64,000 bases of DNA from contig RPFO01000264.1 in the NCBI GenBank assembly GCA_009746045.1, positions 122,001 to 186,000 of the forward strand, in the 5' to 3' direction. Within the stretch, counting starts at the first letter, position 1. Each line of letters starts with the position of its first letter. The notes under the pieces were generated by a model. That model saw nothing but the letters and a program-made list of their open reading frames with translations. It was not told the DNA's origin and ran no database searches. This DNA is from Mesostigma viride. Its lineage: Eukaryota > Streptophyta > Mesostigmatophyceae > Mesostigmatales > Mesostigmataceae. Below are positions 29,854 to 40,797 of this stretch, in pieces. The position numbers and the translations under genes are program-made.

Positions 29854-30836
29854 CCTGACCGCGGAAGGCATCCATTCTAACCCAGGGCCTCCTGCACCTG
29901 TTAGCTACCTTCCATTGCTAGAGGGGAAAGTAAAGCCGGCTACCTTACTTGCCTACTGTCGTGGTCTTGATTCCCTCTTGACTTGGTGGGAGGCTGGTGG
30001 GCGGGCGGACAGGTCATCGTCACGAGCTGACACCCTTGATGAGGAGACATTTTGTGCGTATGTCACCTGGGCTCATTTTCGGGGATACAGCCGCCAGACG
30101 TGTGTCAATGCCTTGATGGGGTTGCAACTTTATTATATCCCGGTATGGTGAAGCGGTGGGACTTGGCCCGTGGCGTCGATCCTCGCTGGGTGGAAAACAC
30201 TTGTGCCCCCCCGTGCCCCTCCTCCCATTCCATGGGAGGCGGCGTTTGCACTTGCCAGCACGATGGTCATGCAAGGTCAGCGCCTTGCGGGCCTGCTGGA
30301 GGTCACAGTTGTGTTCCGCCATTACCTGCGAATCTCGGAGGCGCTGAGCCTCCGTGTTGGCCATGTGCGCCTCCAGCAGGCTGACGTTCGGCTTGGGCCG
30401 GCTCAACGGGGGCGCCCTACTGTTGAGGTCTACCAAGACCTCTAAGGGCAAGACTCAGTCAGTGGTGGTAGAAGATGTGATGTCTGAAACCATCCTCCGC
30501 CACTGCATCGCGGGTAAGCCCGCTTGGGAGGCCGTGTTCCCTTTCACCTACCCGAAATTCAGGCGCATTTGGCAGGATGCGTCTCAGGCCTTGGGGGTCG
30601 CCCAGATTTTCACCATTCACGGGCTGCGGCATGGGGGTGCCACTCATGATTTCCTCGAGGGTCGCAGCATGGGGGACATCCAGGGCCGGGGGCGCTGGCT
30701 TAGCAGCTCCACGGTTGCCCATTATGTGGGCTTGCACCGCAGTTTGGAGGTGGAGTTTCCTGAGGTTCTTCTTCGGGCCATGGCCGCCTGCCCCCCTAGG
30801 GCCTGGCGGGCTATTTTGAAATTGCCCTCCACCTAG
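29846..30836 (+). pseudogene. Tyrosine recombinase of the DIRS-like element, two frameshifts
   Basis: The N-terminal SAM-like part (KPATLLAYCRGLDSLLTWW) is followed by the catalytic domain. The Arg region is HYLRISEALSLRVGH, a Lys KTSKGKTQ, the HxxR motif HGLRHGGATH, and the terminal part GRWLSSSTVAHYVGLH with the Tyr nucleophile. Frames change near 30150 and 30420. Such enzymes insert circular cDNA without DDE integrase or target duplication. Just before the domain the frame reads EGIHSNPGP, like the NPGP end of 2A peptides but without the usual Asp. Confidence 0.8.
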
Positions 30837-31069
30837 TTTGGTTGTTCATTTCTATGTCATTATGCTAGGTTCTTTGCCCCTGGCATGAATCGCCAGCTAG
30901 GGAGGGATATAAGGGTAAGGCTAGCCTTTGACAAGCAATATAATAAGTGTTCCCATGAGCATCGGCGGCCGGGATGTGACCTGCCTTTTGTATGTGCTCC
31001 ACTCATTGTTTTAATAAAGAGTCTGGTTACCCTGGAGTTCCACGGTTAATAGGATCGCTTAATTGTTAG
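30837..31069 (+). other. 3' tail of the DIRS-like fragment
   Basis: No ORF. Contains AATAAA at about 31013. The joint with the reversed A gag fragment is at about 31070. Confidence 0.5.
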
Positions 31070-31554
31070 GCCGTGCCCCACTGCGGGCTGGGTACCCGGG
31101 GACATCACCTTGGCCCTGCACAGCGGAGGTGGCATTCCTGCCGTGGGACTGGATGGCCTTGCAAGCAGGATCTGGCTTCCTGATGCTGAGGATCCGACAA
31201 GCTCCAGAGCACGCAAGGAGCCATCAGTCTGGTTAAGAAACATGCGTGCACTGTTCCTACCATCCACACTCAAGCCCATACGGTCCAGGAAATAGTCTGC
31301 TAAGGCCCTATCTGCGACCAGGAAGCCATACTTAGCCCCCTTGTCTCTGATACTGTTGAGCCTGGCCCACTCCTCTGCCACAGGGCCTATTATCTCAAAG
31401 GTGTCATACTGGTACAGTTTATAATAGTTGGTGAGGTTGAGGACCTTGTCAGAGAACTCTTCCCTCAAACCCTCCAGGAACTGTGCCCAGGTCAGCTTAT
31501 CCTTGACAGCTGTCCTAGCCTTTTCCCTGACACGCCCTGACGAGTCCCTGTTAC
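31070..31554 (-). pseudogene. gag: Family A gag fragment (capsid region)
   Basis: The minus strand encodes REEFSDKVLNLTNYYK, DRALADYFLDRMGLS and RMFLNQTDGSLRAL, closely matching the A gag at 41100-41590. Small indels disrupt it (KLYQYDT where the other copy has KHQYDT). It is bounded by the DIRS-like fragment and by the A2 LTR at 31555. Confidence 0.85.
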
Positions 31555-32213
31555 AGTTAGCATATTGGTTGGGGCACCAATGTGCTAGATGGATGCAGGT
31601 TGAGGAGACCTTTCCAACGCCATGTCAACCGCCTAGAACAGACAAGGGACGGGAGAGATATCAGGTCCCGAAGTACTGCCGACCGGCGGGCGGAGGCGGT
31701 GCACTCTCAGGGCATAGTGGACAGGACACGTGGCAGGCAGTGCCTGCACAGGCTTAGCCTGAACCCTCACGTGACTGGGACACAGTGTACTGAGGATGCA
31801 ACGGTCCTGTGGCTAGTAGAAGCCAGTAGCCAGCCAGCAGGTCTGCAAGGATGTAAGTCCATGCAGAACTGTGGCAGGTCCTGTGCTGTCCTAGACACAG
31901 GATAGCCAGAGATTCCTGTATGCTGCCTGCAACGAGGATGCAGGGCAGCGATACGAGGCTCTGGCAAAGTAGCGTTGCCCAGCGTTGCTCATGACCGAGG
32001 AACAAGGATGGAACGAGGTTGCATATAGCTCGAGGCTCAACGAGGCAACGAGCGTCTTCACACGTACGAACCTTGGTCGTCACGACGAGTGGCGAGCCTA
32101 TCGAGGGTCGTAGGCCTGGTGTGATGATAAAGGTTGCTAGCCAGCAGCCTAGGGTCATTCCAGCCAGCAAGACCAGGAGCTCACAAGCTCTGCTGACGAG
32201 TTGCTGTGCAAAT
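31555..32213 (+). repeat. LTR, family A2 (5' LTR of a truncated copy)
   Basis: 659 bp, starts AGTTAGCATATTGG and ends TTGCTGTGCAAAT. It is followed by a primer-site position and an upstream ORF in the same orientation. A stem AGAGCT/AGCTCT with loop CACA lies near the end, at the place of the A LTR hairpin. The end AAAT departs from AACT in the other families. Confidence 0.8.
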
Positions 32214-33288
32214 GGTACTATTGCTTCCAAGCGTTTTCATGTCTGCATGGTTCATCGTCAAGCAGCCGCGGTGCTGGTGAGGCGAGTGAGCAGCGGGATT
32301 TGCAAGCGTTTTACCCATACCGTAACCAAGCGAACGCCCCTACGTTCGTGCAAGCGGCCTACTACGTATTGAGGCACTTGGCAGAAGAGGGGTGGGTGGC
32401 GGTTTGTGGGGGAGGCAACAGGCCAGCGGCGGCGGACCCAATTGTTCAACGGGCTCGCGTCGTGATTTCCCCGGGTGAGACAGGGCGGGTGGCGGTGGAG
32501 GAGTTGGTGCGTATTCGAGACGCGCTAGCTGCCAACAACGTAGAGGTAGCCTATCAGGGCGGCCATATAACGTTAGCCGGTCTCGACCTAGCCAGGGAGG
32601 CGCTTAGCCAGATTGTGGCGACAGCGTTGGGCAGCACAAGGCTGTTCAACCACTAGCTAGCTGGGTGGCCACAGCTGTGCTGGGGGAGGGGGTACCGGAC
32701 GCCGACATAATCCGGAACGCCAGAGCTCGCGAGGTTGTAAATCCGTGGAGCACGGCGGAGGTATATCTGCTCAAACCATTGAGAATCTGGTTTCGGTCCT
32801 TTTGCAAGAGTCGAGAGGTTACGCCGCCGGACAGGTTCTATATTACCACACAGCCTTTCGGGGTGTACTCCAGCTAGGCTTGACACACCAAGGCCGGAAA
32901 CCACCTCAGCGTGGGGTCCGGAGGTGGAGATAGTCACGGGTGTCGAGAAGACGCCTGAGGACGTCCATTACGAGTGGACCGACAAGCCAGAGGGCTCCGT
33001 AAAGCACTCAGCCCAGCAGATCAACGAGGGCGACGGCACTACAGCGACCTACGAGGAGAGGCGGCGAGCAAGTCTGCACGTCCCTCGGGAGGAAACTCAC
33101 CATCGAGTACGATCGTTACGGCTGCGGCGAGCAGAACGAGCTTGCTGGGGGCGGTAAGCGGTGGGTACGCAACCTCGCCTGGCATCGCAATCCAGGTGCA
33201 TGAAGAGCAGCACCCGCGGTCGAACGCAAGGAAGACGGGCGACCAGTAACCTGCGTTAATTCTGGGAGAGTTCAACCCGGACCTCCAG
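32214..33288 (+). pseudogene. Family A2 upstream ORF, decayed
   Basis: The first ten bases (GGTACTATTG) sit at the primer position; nine pair with the A2 3' loop sequence CAATAGTAC. The ORF, from about the ATG at 32239, aligns with the A ORF at 42170-43348: FVQAA, LAEEGWVAV, SPGETGRV, EVAYQGGH, LDLAREAL, GSTRLFNH. After a stop and frameshifts at about 32655, 32760 and 33110 the similarity goes on (LGEG, INEGDGT, KRWVRNLAWHR). Protein-level conservation with many nucleotide differences shows that this ORF was a real gene. The E LTR cuts it. Confidence 0.75.
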
Positions 33289-33717
33289 AGTTGAATGCCC
33301 TTCACCGCTGGCTAGCACGCCGGCGATGGAGACGGGATTTTTGTTGTTTGGGGAACCGATTGTGGGAGGCTGAGCCCGCAGCCGCCACTGATTGCTATTG
33401 AACCCTTGCAGCTGGCCAGGCCGCAAGGAGCTCAGCGGCGCGGCGCTAACCGATAAGGCACGCTCGAGCCTCTAACCCGAGACTACCGGTAGGCTACCCG
33501 ATAGTGCATGCTCGAGCCTCTAACCCGAGACTACCGGCACTCAGCGGATCTGTGCTACCGAGGGCGACGGTTCTCTGACCGTCCCGGCGCGCACTGGCTT
33601 CCGTACCTTGCTTAGGCACCGACTAGCATCTAGACACCAATCTTTGATGCCCACCTGACTAGGCGCCCAGGCCGGCGACTACCGGCCAGCAGATAGATGC
33701 CACTCGGGAGCACAACT
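33289..33717 (-). repeat. 3' LTR of family E (inner edge clear, outer edge uncertain)
   Basis: On the minus strand it starts AGTTGTGCTCCCGAG after the purine-rich AAAAAGAAAGTATGGG. The far end may be at 33269 or 33289, where AGTT occurs on the plus strand. It is the only copy in the window, so the length (429-449 bp) is inferred. Confidence 0.55.
33462..33537. repeat. Two-unit direct repeat inside the E LTR
   Basis: A 28-bp block starting GCTCGAGCCTCTAACCCGAG occurs at 33462 and 33510, a 48-bp period. Repeats of this type are common in LTR promoter regions; function here is unknown. Confidence 0.8.
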
Positions 33718-34054
33718 CCCATACTTTCTTTTTAAATCATTATCATAAATTATTTAAAGCGAGGGGCAATAGGGTAGCACTGACCCTACGTACGTTCAAG
33801 TAGAGAAACACGTAACGGCACACTGGCCGTCCCCAAATCCTAAACCCCAAGGAGGGTGCCCTACACTGGGATCTGAGCACGCCAAAAAACACCCGGGCTT
33901 TGCTCCCGGCCTCCTTTTCTACTTGGGTGCAACTGCACCACATGCATCATTAGTAGGCACACTGGCCGCCTGTCAGGTCTAGGGAAATGTATTCACAGAT
34001 GAAAGAAGCGCCCATTCCCATGCAAAAGACGACAGGTCACACTGTAAAAAAAAC
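33718..34054 (-). other. Family E 3' noncoding region
   Basis: There is no ORF. The polypurine-like tract lies next to the LTR. The E 5' leader is absent from the window, so primer-site complementarity cannot be tested. I saw no T-arm-like motif. Confidence 0.5.
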
Positions 34055-35880
34055 TCATGTCATCATGAGCTGCCGCAGCAGCTTGTACTGAGGCCCCGAC
34101 AGCATCGCTGGCTTGGTCAAGGCATCGGCAATATTCTCGCTCTCGGGGATCCACCGCCGCTCATCCAACACCGTGGCGGACTCGGCCAACAGCCCAACAC
34201 AAGGTAATCCAGTTTGGTGGTGGAGGCGAGCGGGTTATTCAGAAACTCAATTATTGACTTGCTATCTGTGCACAGCCGCATGCGGAGCGACAGCGCCACG
34301 CGGGCCTTATCCGCAATCCATTGCAAAAGATGCTGCACATAACACGCATGGTCGACAGCGGAAATGAACGCGCGACACTCCGCGCGATTGCTGACAGTCT
34401 ACCACTACCCGCTGATGGATGCGGCTATACCAGTCGACAATAGTGGGCTGCCCAGTGGGGCTATCAAGAAAAAAGATGGCCGCCTCCCGCGCGCGCAGCT
34501 GCGTGATGGTACGCGATTCCAGGTTCGCGTCAGAGTAAATGGTCATTGCCACCGGGCGGGTGATATCAACCCCCCACACGCGCAGGCCCGGTGACGCCAA
34601 GACTTGCGTCCGAAGATGCTGCGCTCCCATGCCCGCAAGCACGGCGTCGGGCGGCGGGCGCACGCGCGTAGATGGACAGGTCGGGTCGCACCGTGCCCGC
34701 GAGCCACCCCAGCTGGCCGCGCAATTGCGGTCCCGCGGACGTATCCAGCCGCTCAGGCAGCGAGTGCGCGAGCTTGTCGGCGTATTCCTGCTTGGCCGCC
34801 ATGTCAATGCACCAGCCAACCGGTGTGCGGTGCAAAGTGTAGGTTAGGCCACAGAAAGGGACGGGGGTGTCGGGGTCCAGCCACAACGTTCGGCTAGTGG
34901 GCAAAAGCTTGGCCACAGCGGTTAAATGAACTGCCGGACCCACGCCCGGGGTCCAATTTAAGCCGCCAGTCATCCCCATGCCATTGCATGAACGCGGGCT
35001 CGTGTGGGTTGGGTGTGTGGATGTGAAAGAGGTTGCTATCGATGCGGGAAAACACCGCCCCCATGCTAGCAAAGATGCGTTCAGCCGTCTTGCGAAAGAT
35101 GATGGGGCTAGACTGCAGGCCCTCCCCACCAAGGAGAAGCCGCAAGTACACACACCGCAGCTCCCCCTGCCACACCAAAGGGACCTTGACCACATACACC
35201 GTGCCACGCCACACTTCCTCGGCCACTGCCGGGTCGCTATATGGAGAAAGGCCCGCTGAAAATCTGAGCAGGCCATGGCATAGTCCAAACCCCGATCCAA
35301 CAGCCCCAAGAACACCGATGTTAACACCCGGCTAGTGGTCTGCGACAGCCCGGGCGTAAACAATTCCACCTCCGACAACTCAGACGAGCCCCTGAACTCC
35401 ATAACACAGGGCCGTACATGAAATGTGACAGGGTCAGTGGGGAGGACCTGCTTATACTTGAGCACAAACTTCAAGTTCAGCTTTACCGCCCCTTGCGGCA
35501 CCTCCATCAACTCCCCATACACCCCATACATCGCCCACTCCAGCTGCGCGCGCAAGAAAGCCGCGCGCCACTTATGGACCTTGACAGGGTCACGGCAGTC
35601 CTCCTTAAACTGCAGATAACTAACAGGAGATTTAGTTAGTGGCGATGCTCCAGGGAAAAATGCCAAGACTGCTGGGGTGACACTTCTGCGGCTGCGTGAC
35701 ATCGGCTACCAGCGGCTCTGCCGTATATTCCGCCCCGCGAATGGCCCCTACTGCAGTGGCATAATCCTCAGGGTGATTAATAGCCTCGGGGGGACCCCGG
35801 CCCGTGAGGGCTGCAAGCGCTACGTGATATTGGTACAAGCCTATGCTCCCCACCCCCTCGAGGGTCACCAAGCCGGCTGA
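34055..35880 (-). pseudogene. pol: Family E pol fragment: end of protease-like domain, RT and RNase H
   Basis: Relative to D, it begins at the end of the protease-like region (GSIGLYQYHVAL, CHPSSLGIF). RT: KFVLKYKQ, VRPCVMEFRG, VELFTPGLSQT, CSDFQRAFLH, LQSSPIIFRKT, and the box QWHGDDWRL near 34970. RNase H: YSDANLESR, IADALTKPA, stop at 34055-34057. Several frameshifts and stops. It is closer to D than to A-C. Integrase, gag and 5' LTR are lost at the joint with the A LTR at 35881. Confidence 0.8.
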
Positions 35881-36215
35881 AACCTAGGAAGTACAGGACC
35901 TGTCACAAGCCTGCAAGGCTTAGTATCCTTGCAGACCTGTGCCAGTTCCTGTAGTCCAATGGTCACAGGCTGCTGCTCCTCTGGTCTACGTGGACCACAG
36001 TCACGTGATAGTCAGGCTAAGCCTGTGCAGGCACGGCCTGCCACGTGTCCTGTCCACTATACCAGAGGACTGTACCCTAGTCGGCCACGGACGGCTAGGA
36101 CTTCGGGACCTTATATCTTTCTTGTCCCTTGTCTGTTTCAGGCGGTCAGCACGGCGTTGGAAAGGTCTTTCCAAACTGCATCCACTTAGCATATTGGTTG
36201 CCCAAAATGCTAACT
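35881..36215 (-). repeat. 3' LTR of the minus-strand A element, truncated
   Basis: On the minus strand it starts AGTTAGCATTTTGGG after AAAGAAGAAAGGGCTGG. The similarity stops at CAGGTCCTGTACTTCCTAGG, about halfway through the 648-bp LTR, where the E fragment begins. Confidence 0.85.
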
Positions 36216-37225
36216 CCAGCCCTTTCTTCTTTTGGAGCTGGACCAGCTTGAAACAAACCTAACCTTGCTTGTGCCCACTCAGCCACAGACCGCTTGGTCC
36301 CTTGAGGTTGATCAGACCTTTGAGGGCCCAGGTTCCTGCCTCCTTTGGGTAACAACATATCTGCCCTTGGACCAGGCTAGGTGTACTGGCCAGTGAATCA
36401 GAGGTCACCCCAGGTTATCCCCTGACCCCTTGGTCAGCTCCCAACCTTTCCTTGGGAACTTGGTGCTAGATTAAAGTCAAGGCACATTACCTAGTCCAAT
36501 GGCTGGGATTACAGGATGCCAAGAACGTACTATTGTGAGTTCCTGATCTTTCACAGTTATCACAGGCGCCCGTTCTTATGGCGCCCGCCTTGGCCAGCCT
36601 TTCCCTTTTATGCTCAAAGAGACTCAGGTAGCACCTATACAAATACTGCCTCATTGGGGAGCCCATGTCTTCACTGGGTGTTAAGCCCAGGAATCACTCA
36701 TGCCAGGCTGTGGCTCTGCTGGGGAATTGAACCCCACCCCAACCTCCAGGTTTATAGGTGACCTGGAACTTTACACAAGAGAAACATTACAACCATGGAA
36801 CAACATGAGAATGACATGACATGATTATGTTTTATTCAAGCATTATATAACCCAGAATGTGGCCCCCTGGCAACCATGTTCCACATGGTCACACAACCAG
36901 GTTCTTTATTAGCAACAGGTTGGAAACAAGCACTAGAAAACATATGTACAGCAACCTGTAAGAACCAACATTCGGGTTGCCCTTGCATGGCCTAACTGTT
37001 TGAGGCCAAAGGCGTCGACTTAAGTCCTGGCGACTCTTCTGAACCCCATGGGGAGGGCCAGGCATGATTCTCAGCTGGTAGGAGTGACATTCCACACCAA
37101 CTCCTGTCCAGGAGGGTGTACCTAACCCTGAAGGACCGGCTGTCAACCAGTAAGCACCAGTCACCACTTGGTACTTTGGTCAAGCAGCCCACTGGGGGCA
37201 CCCAAGCTGAAGCAAGGCCTGGTCT
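36216..37225 (-). other. Family A 3' noncoding region (minus copy, uninterrupted)
   Basis: It shows the A arrangement without the B insertion: T-arm-like motif at 36735-36721, GGCGCC pair near 36586-36566, and the hairpin 36545-36520. The loop of that hairpin reads CAATAGTACG (36535-36526). This is the exact reverse complement of the primer-site position of the same element (43380-43371). Confidence 0.8.
36520..36545 (-). promoter_or_regulatory. Family A anti-primer-site hairpin
   Basis: Arms CAGGAAC/GTTCTTG (one G-U pair) and a 12-nt loop starting TCACAATAGTAC. Ten bases pair with the primer-site position of the same element. Confidence 0.55.
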
Positions 37226-40200
37226 CTATGGCCGCCCGTGTAAGGGGTCCATGAGCCCACGGAGCAGGGGGTACTGCCTCTCCGCCTTCTCCTCCAGCTT
37301 GGTGAGGGCATCTGCAGGGTTGTCCACACCAGGCACATGTTCAATGTGAGCTAGGTAGGACATCTCCTTGAGCAACAAGTAGTCAAGGTCCCTGCTCCTG
37401 GCCAGCTGCCTGTGCACAAATTGCACCATGCCCATGCTATCAGTCCTCACCAGTGTGTGCAGCTGCAACCTACAGGAAGCCACTTGACATAGCTGGTAGA
37501 AGAGCTCCCTCAAGTAAAGAGCAGTATGCAGCCCTTCACAGATTGCCCTGCACTCAGCAATATCACTGCTGGGTGTAACCCTGTTCTGCAACCGACTGTA
37601 CCAGGTAACAAGTGAGGTGTGATCTTGCTCCAGGGTAACTAATGCTGCTGCCCGGCCCCTGACCTCTGTGACCTTCCTATTGTCCATAGAACTGTCTACA
37701 TAGAGAACCATGTCAAGGGGCTTGTACAAATCCACAGGACCCAGTATGAGAGGGGGAGACATCATGACAGCCTGCACCACACTCTCAGCACCCACCTCAA
37801 CCAGCTGGGAATCAGTAAGTCGACTCAGAACCAGCAAGTCAGGGGCACATATACTTGCAAGCCATGCCAGCATGCCCCTGATGGTAGCACACCTAGCCTG
37901 CGTGATGGGCTCCTGCAATGCATCTACAATCTGCTGTGGGTAGTCCTTACCACCCTCCATCCTGATGAACCACGAGCCCTTGGCTTGGAACAACGTAGCC
38001 TGCATGCCACAGAAGACCATAGGCTCATTCTCCACCATGTGCTGTATCTTACCCAGCTCAAACCGCTTCTGGATCTTAGCCAAGACAGCCTCAACCCAGT
38101 CTGGTGGACCTATGAGATGCAGGTCATCACCATGCAGTGAGGCAAAGACAGGAAGGCCATTGTAGGACCCTTGGAACAAACAGGGATCCACTGGAGACAC
38201 AGAACCCACAAGTATTCTTCAAGAATTTCTCTAGGCTCTTTCTCCAGATAATGGGACTGGACCTGAGACCTTCCAACCCTTTCAGAATTCTCAGGTACCT
38301 GGCCTTTATCTCTGCTCTCCATACAGCAGGTACAGTCACAAAGAAAGGAGGGATATCTCTCCAAGTCTGCCTAGCCTGATCTTGGTCACCCTTGAGAAAA
38401 GCCCTCTTGAAATCAATCAGCACAGAGCTATAGGGCACACCCTTAACCAGAAAAGACAGAAATATACACAGCAGAATCCTCCACGTGTCATGCAGCATCC
38501 CTGGAGTATAGAGCTCCTCATCTAACAACTGGCCAGTGCCATGATACTCGGTTACAACTGGTCTGACATGTGGCACCTGGACACCATCAACCTCCTTGAG
38601 CTTGAGGACAAACATCAATCTGAGCAGCTGGTGAACTTCTGGCAGCTCATCCACAGGTTCTGCACAGTTGGAAACTATCCACTCATGCCCAGAAGCAACA
38701 AAGCCAAGAGTCCATGCCTTAGCCATCTTGGGGCTCTGCATCATCTCGACTAGCTGGCGCCAGGGAATAGGACTGTGAGCAGCTATCTGGTACCTGTTTA
38801 CCCCTAACTGCCTTGGATCAAAGGTGGTTGGGATTATCAACAAGTCCTCAGCTATGGGCTCCTGACTCTGAGGACCCTCAGCTGGCTGACTCCTAACAGC
38901 CTTCACCGCCACTGCAAGACCCTGGGAATAGTGATATCTTTCAAGGGGGAGGCTGCCCCTGCCTTCTAGTGCCAACTCATCAGAGGTCAAAGTAACCCCT
39001 GGCATGCACAAGAAGTTCTGTCCCAGAATGGCAGGCCCCTTATAGCCCTCTACCACACAGAACGTGGTGGGCACCCCTAAGATAGGCACACTCACTTCCC
39101 CAAGGATCTTCATGGACACCTTTCCTGAGAAATCAGACACAGCAAGGCAACTGGGATGGGACATCTGTAAGCCTACAGCATCCTCTTCCCTGATGACAGA
39201 CACCTGTGAGTTGGTATCTACCTCCATTGTAGCTGCCCAGCACGACCCCCACCCCGTGAGCTTGGATACCTTGGGATCATGTTTGCTGCGCATGAGTGCT
39301 CGGATGACGTCCGCCATGAGAGGCCCCCGGGCCTTAGGTGGCTGCCCCGTCCCCTCTGGCCTTGTGACAGTTGCTTCAGCAGCCTCCTCCTGCTCGTCAT
39401 CTTCCAGCAGGGACAGACCATCATCCACCACCAGAGGATTGTTAGCTGCTGCTGCCTGGCTCTGGCCTGGCTCCTCAACCCAGCTGGGAGGGCCTGGCCC
39501 GTCTGCAGGCCAGATTGCATGTGGCCTTCTTTCCTTGACATGAGCCCAGGACAACCTGTACACGTGCCTTGGATCCTTTTCCAAAGCCACCAGGCAAGAT
39601 CTGTTAGCTTCTTCCACACGAGTGACAACCCCATCCTGCCACTTCCCCCGCTTGCCTGGAATAGATGGTTCCTTCCACATCCTGACCTTCAGCCCCACCT
39701 GAGGCCTCAGCACATTCCAGTTCTTGTCCTTACGTCTCAGCTGGGCAAATAACCTATCTGCCTTCCTAAGACTGGCCTGCACCACGTTCTCAGGTAACAA
39801 GCTATACTGCAGGGCCAGGGGAGAGACAGCCACACCATCAAAGTAATAGTTAACCCTGTGGTTCAGCTGCTCTTCTATCCCCTTACACCAGGCTGCCCTC
39901 TCTAAGGCAGATGCCACAAGTGGCACTGACTCTGCTGCTAGCACCACTGTCTTCACTTCACGTATGGATCTCTCTACAGCCCCTTGCTGCCCATGACTCT
40001 CCCTGGGGACTACTACCAGCTTACAAGGCAGCTGGTCCTGATGCTTGAGCAAACAGTCAAACTGCAAGTCTGCCTGCACACTCTTGCACACCCCAAAGCC
40101 TGGGATCAGGGCCTTCATACCCAACAACAAGTGGTGCTCCTGCATACCAGGCAGAACGTCTATCAGCCTGTATCTGCTGAACCTGTCCACTGCCACCAAT

Positions 40201-40794
40201 ATATACAAGCCCCTGATATGCTGGATATCCATCTGGATGTCGCCACGCTCCCTAGCAGGCTCCCTAGCATGGGACTGAGGTGGGTGAACAGCATTCTCCT
40301 GGCAACCACAGTTCTCAGCAGCAGCCTGGCATGCCTCCCACAAAGGCTCCCTACCTAGCTTCCAAGCAAACATTGCTGCCTGCCCAGAATGCCCAAACAT
40401 ATGATGCAATCTATGGCCAGCCTCAGCATAGCTCAGCACTCTGTCAGTACTGACCTGGCGAGACGTCTGAACCGTGTGTGGGGACACATGATCCACTCCT
40501 GAGGTTCCAGGGCTTCCTGCAGGCCATCCTGACTCCCCAAGCCAGGCCTGCTCCCTGGACCGCTCCAGGCCCTTCCAGCAAGGTCCTTTGGCCCTCCAGG
40601 CCAGCACCTGCTGGAGACCCACCACCTGCATGAGGCATAGGGAATTCAGCTGCAGCATTGTTATTGCAATCCAGTGGAAGAACAACATCTTTACACCCTT
40701 GGTGCTGCACAAGGGGCACACCCCCATCCTTATGTACATCCAACACACCTTCCCCAAGGGGTGATTGACTATTTACAGGGGATGATGTAGCTAG
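37226..40794 (-). CDS. pol: Family A pol: integrase - protease-like - RT - RNase H
   Basis: The order is as in A1 but without its insertions. Linker after the stop: SPVNSQSPLGEG. Zinc region RLHHMFGH ... NCGCQ; integrase MDIQHIRG, QADLQFD, GQQGAVERSIRE; tail WKEPSIPGKRGKW. Protease-like domain: MEVDTNSQVSVI ... SDFSGK ... AILGQNFL (about 39225-39010). RT: DFKRAFLKGD and SLHGDDLHL near 38130. RNase H: YVDSSMDN, SDIAECRAICEG, VDNPADALTKL. Two single-base shifts break it: about 40545 (one G fewer than A1) and about 38205 (a few bases differ next to VSPVDPC). Confidence 0.9.
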
Positions 40795-40797
40795 TCA
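40792..40797 (-). promoter_or_regulatory. Gag-pol junction stop UGA CUA in the pol frame
   Basis: Upstream of SPVNSQSP the pol frame reads CAG TGA CTA, matching the UGA-CUN context of A2, B and C. In this copy the knuckle is in another phase and ends at a TAG a few bases on. I infer a single-base indel between the knuckle and this point. Confidence 0.45.

Larger units (their letters stand above)
29207..31069 (+). mobile_element. Fragment of a DIRS-like (tyrosine recombinase) retrotransposon
   Basis: An RNase H of the DIRS type is followed by a tyrosine recombinase and a 3' tail with AATAAA near 31013. The RT and left end are missing, cut by the D LTR at 29206. The right end meets an A gag fragment at about 31070. 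I saw no terminal inverted repeats. Confidence 0.75.

Noticed and set aside
29846..29890. A working 2A peptide before the tyrosine recombinase
   Set aside because: The NPGP end is present but the preceding Asp of the consensus is missing and the frame is broken nearby; kept only as a low-interest finding.
37116..37349. Many 60-160 aa ORFs opposite or inside pol and gag, for example 37116-37349 (+), 39279-39752 (+) and 3274-3747 (-)
   Set aside because: They lie in other frames of well-recognised coding regions, and the same shadows recur in each copy because the underlying DNA is the same.
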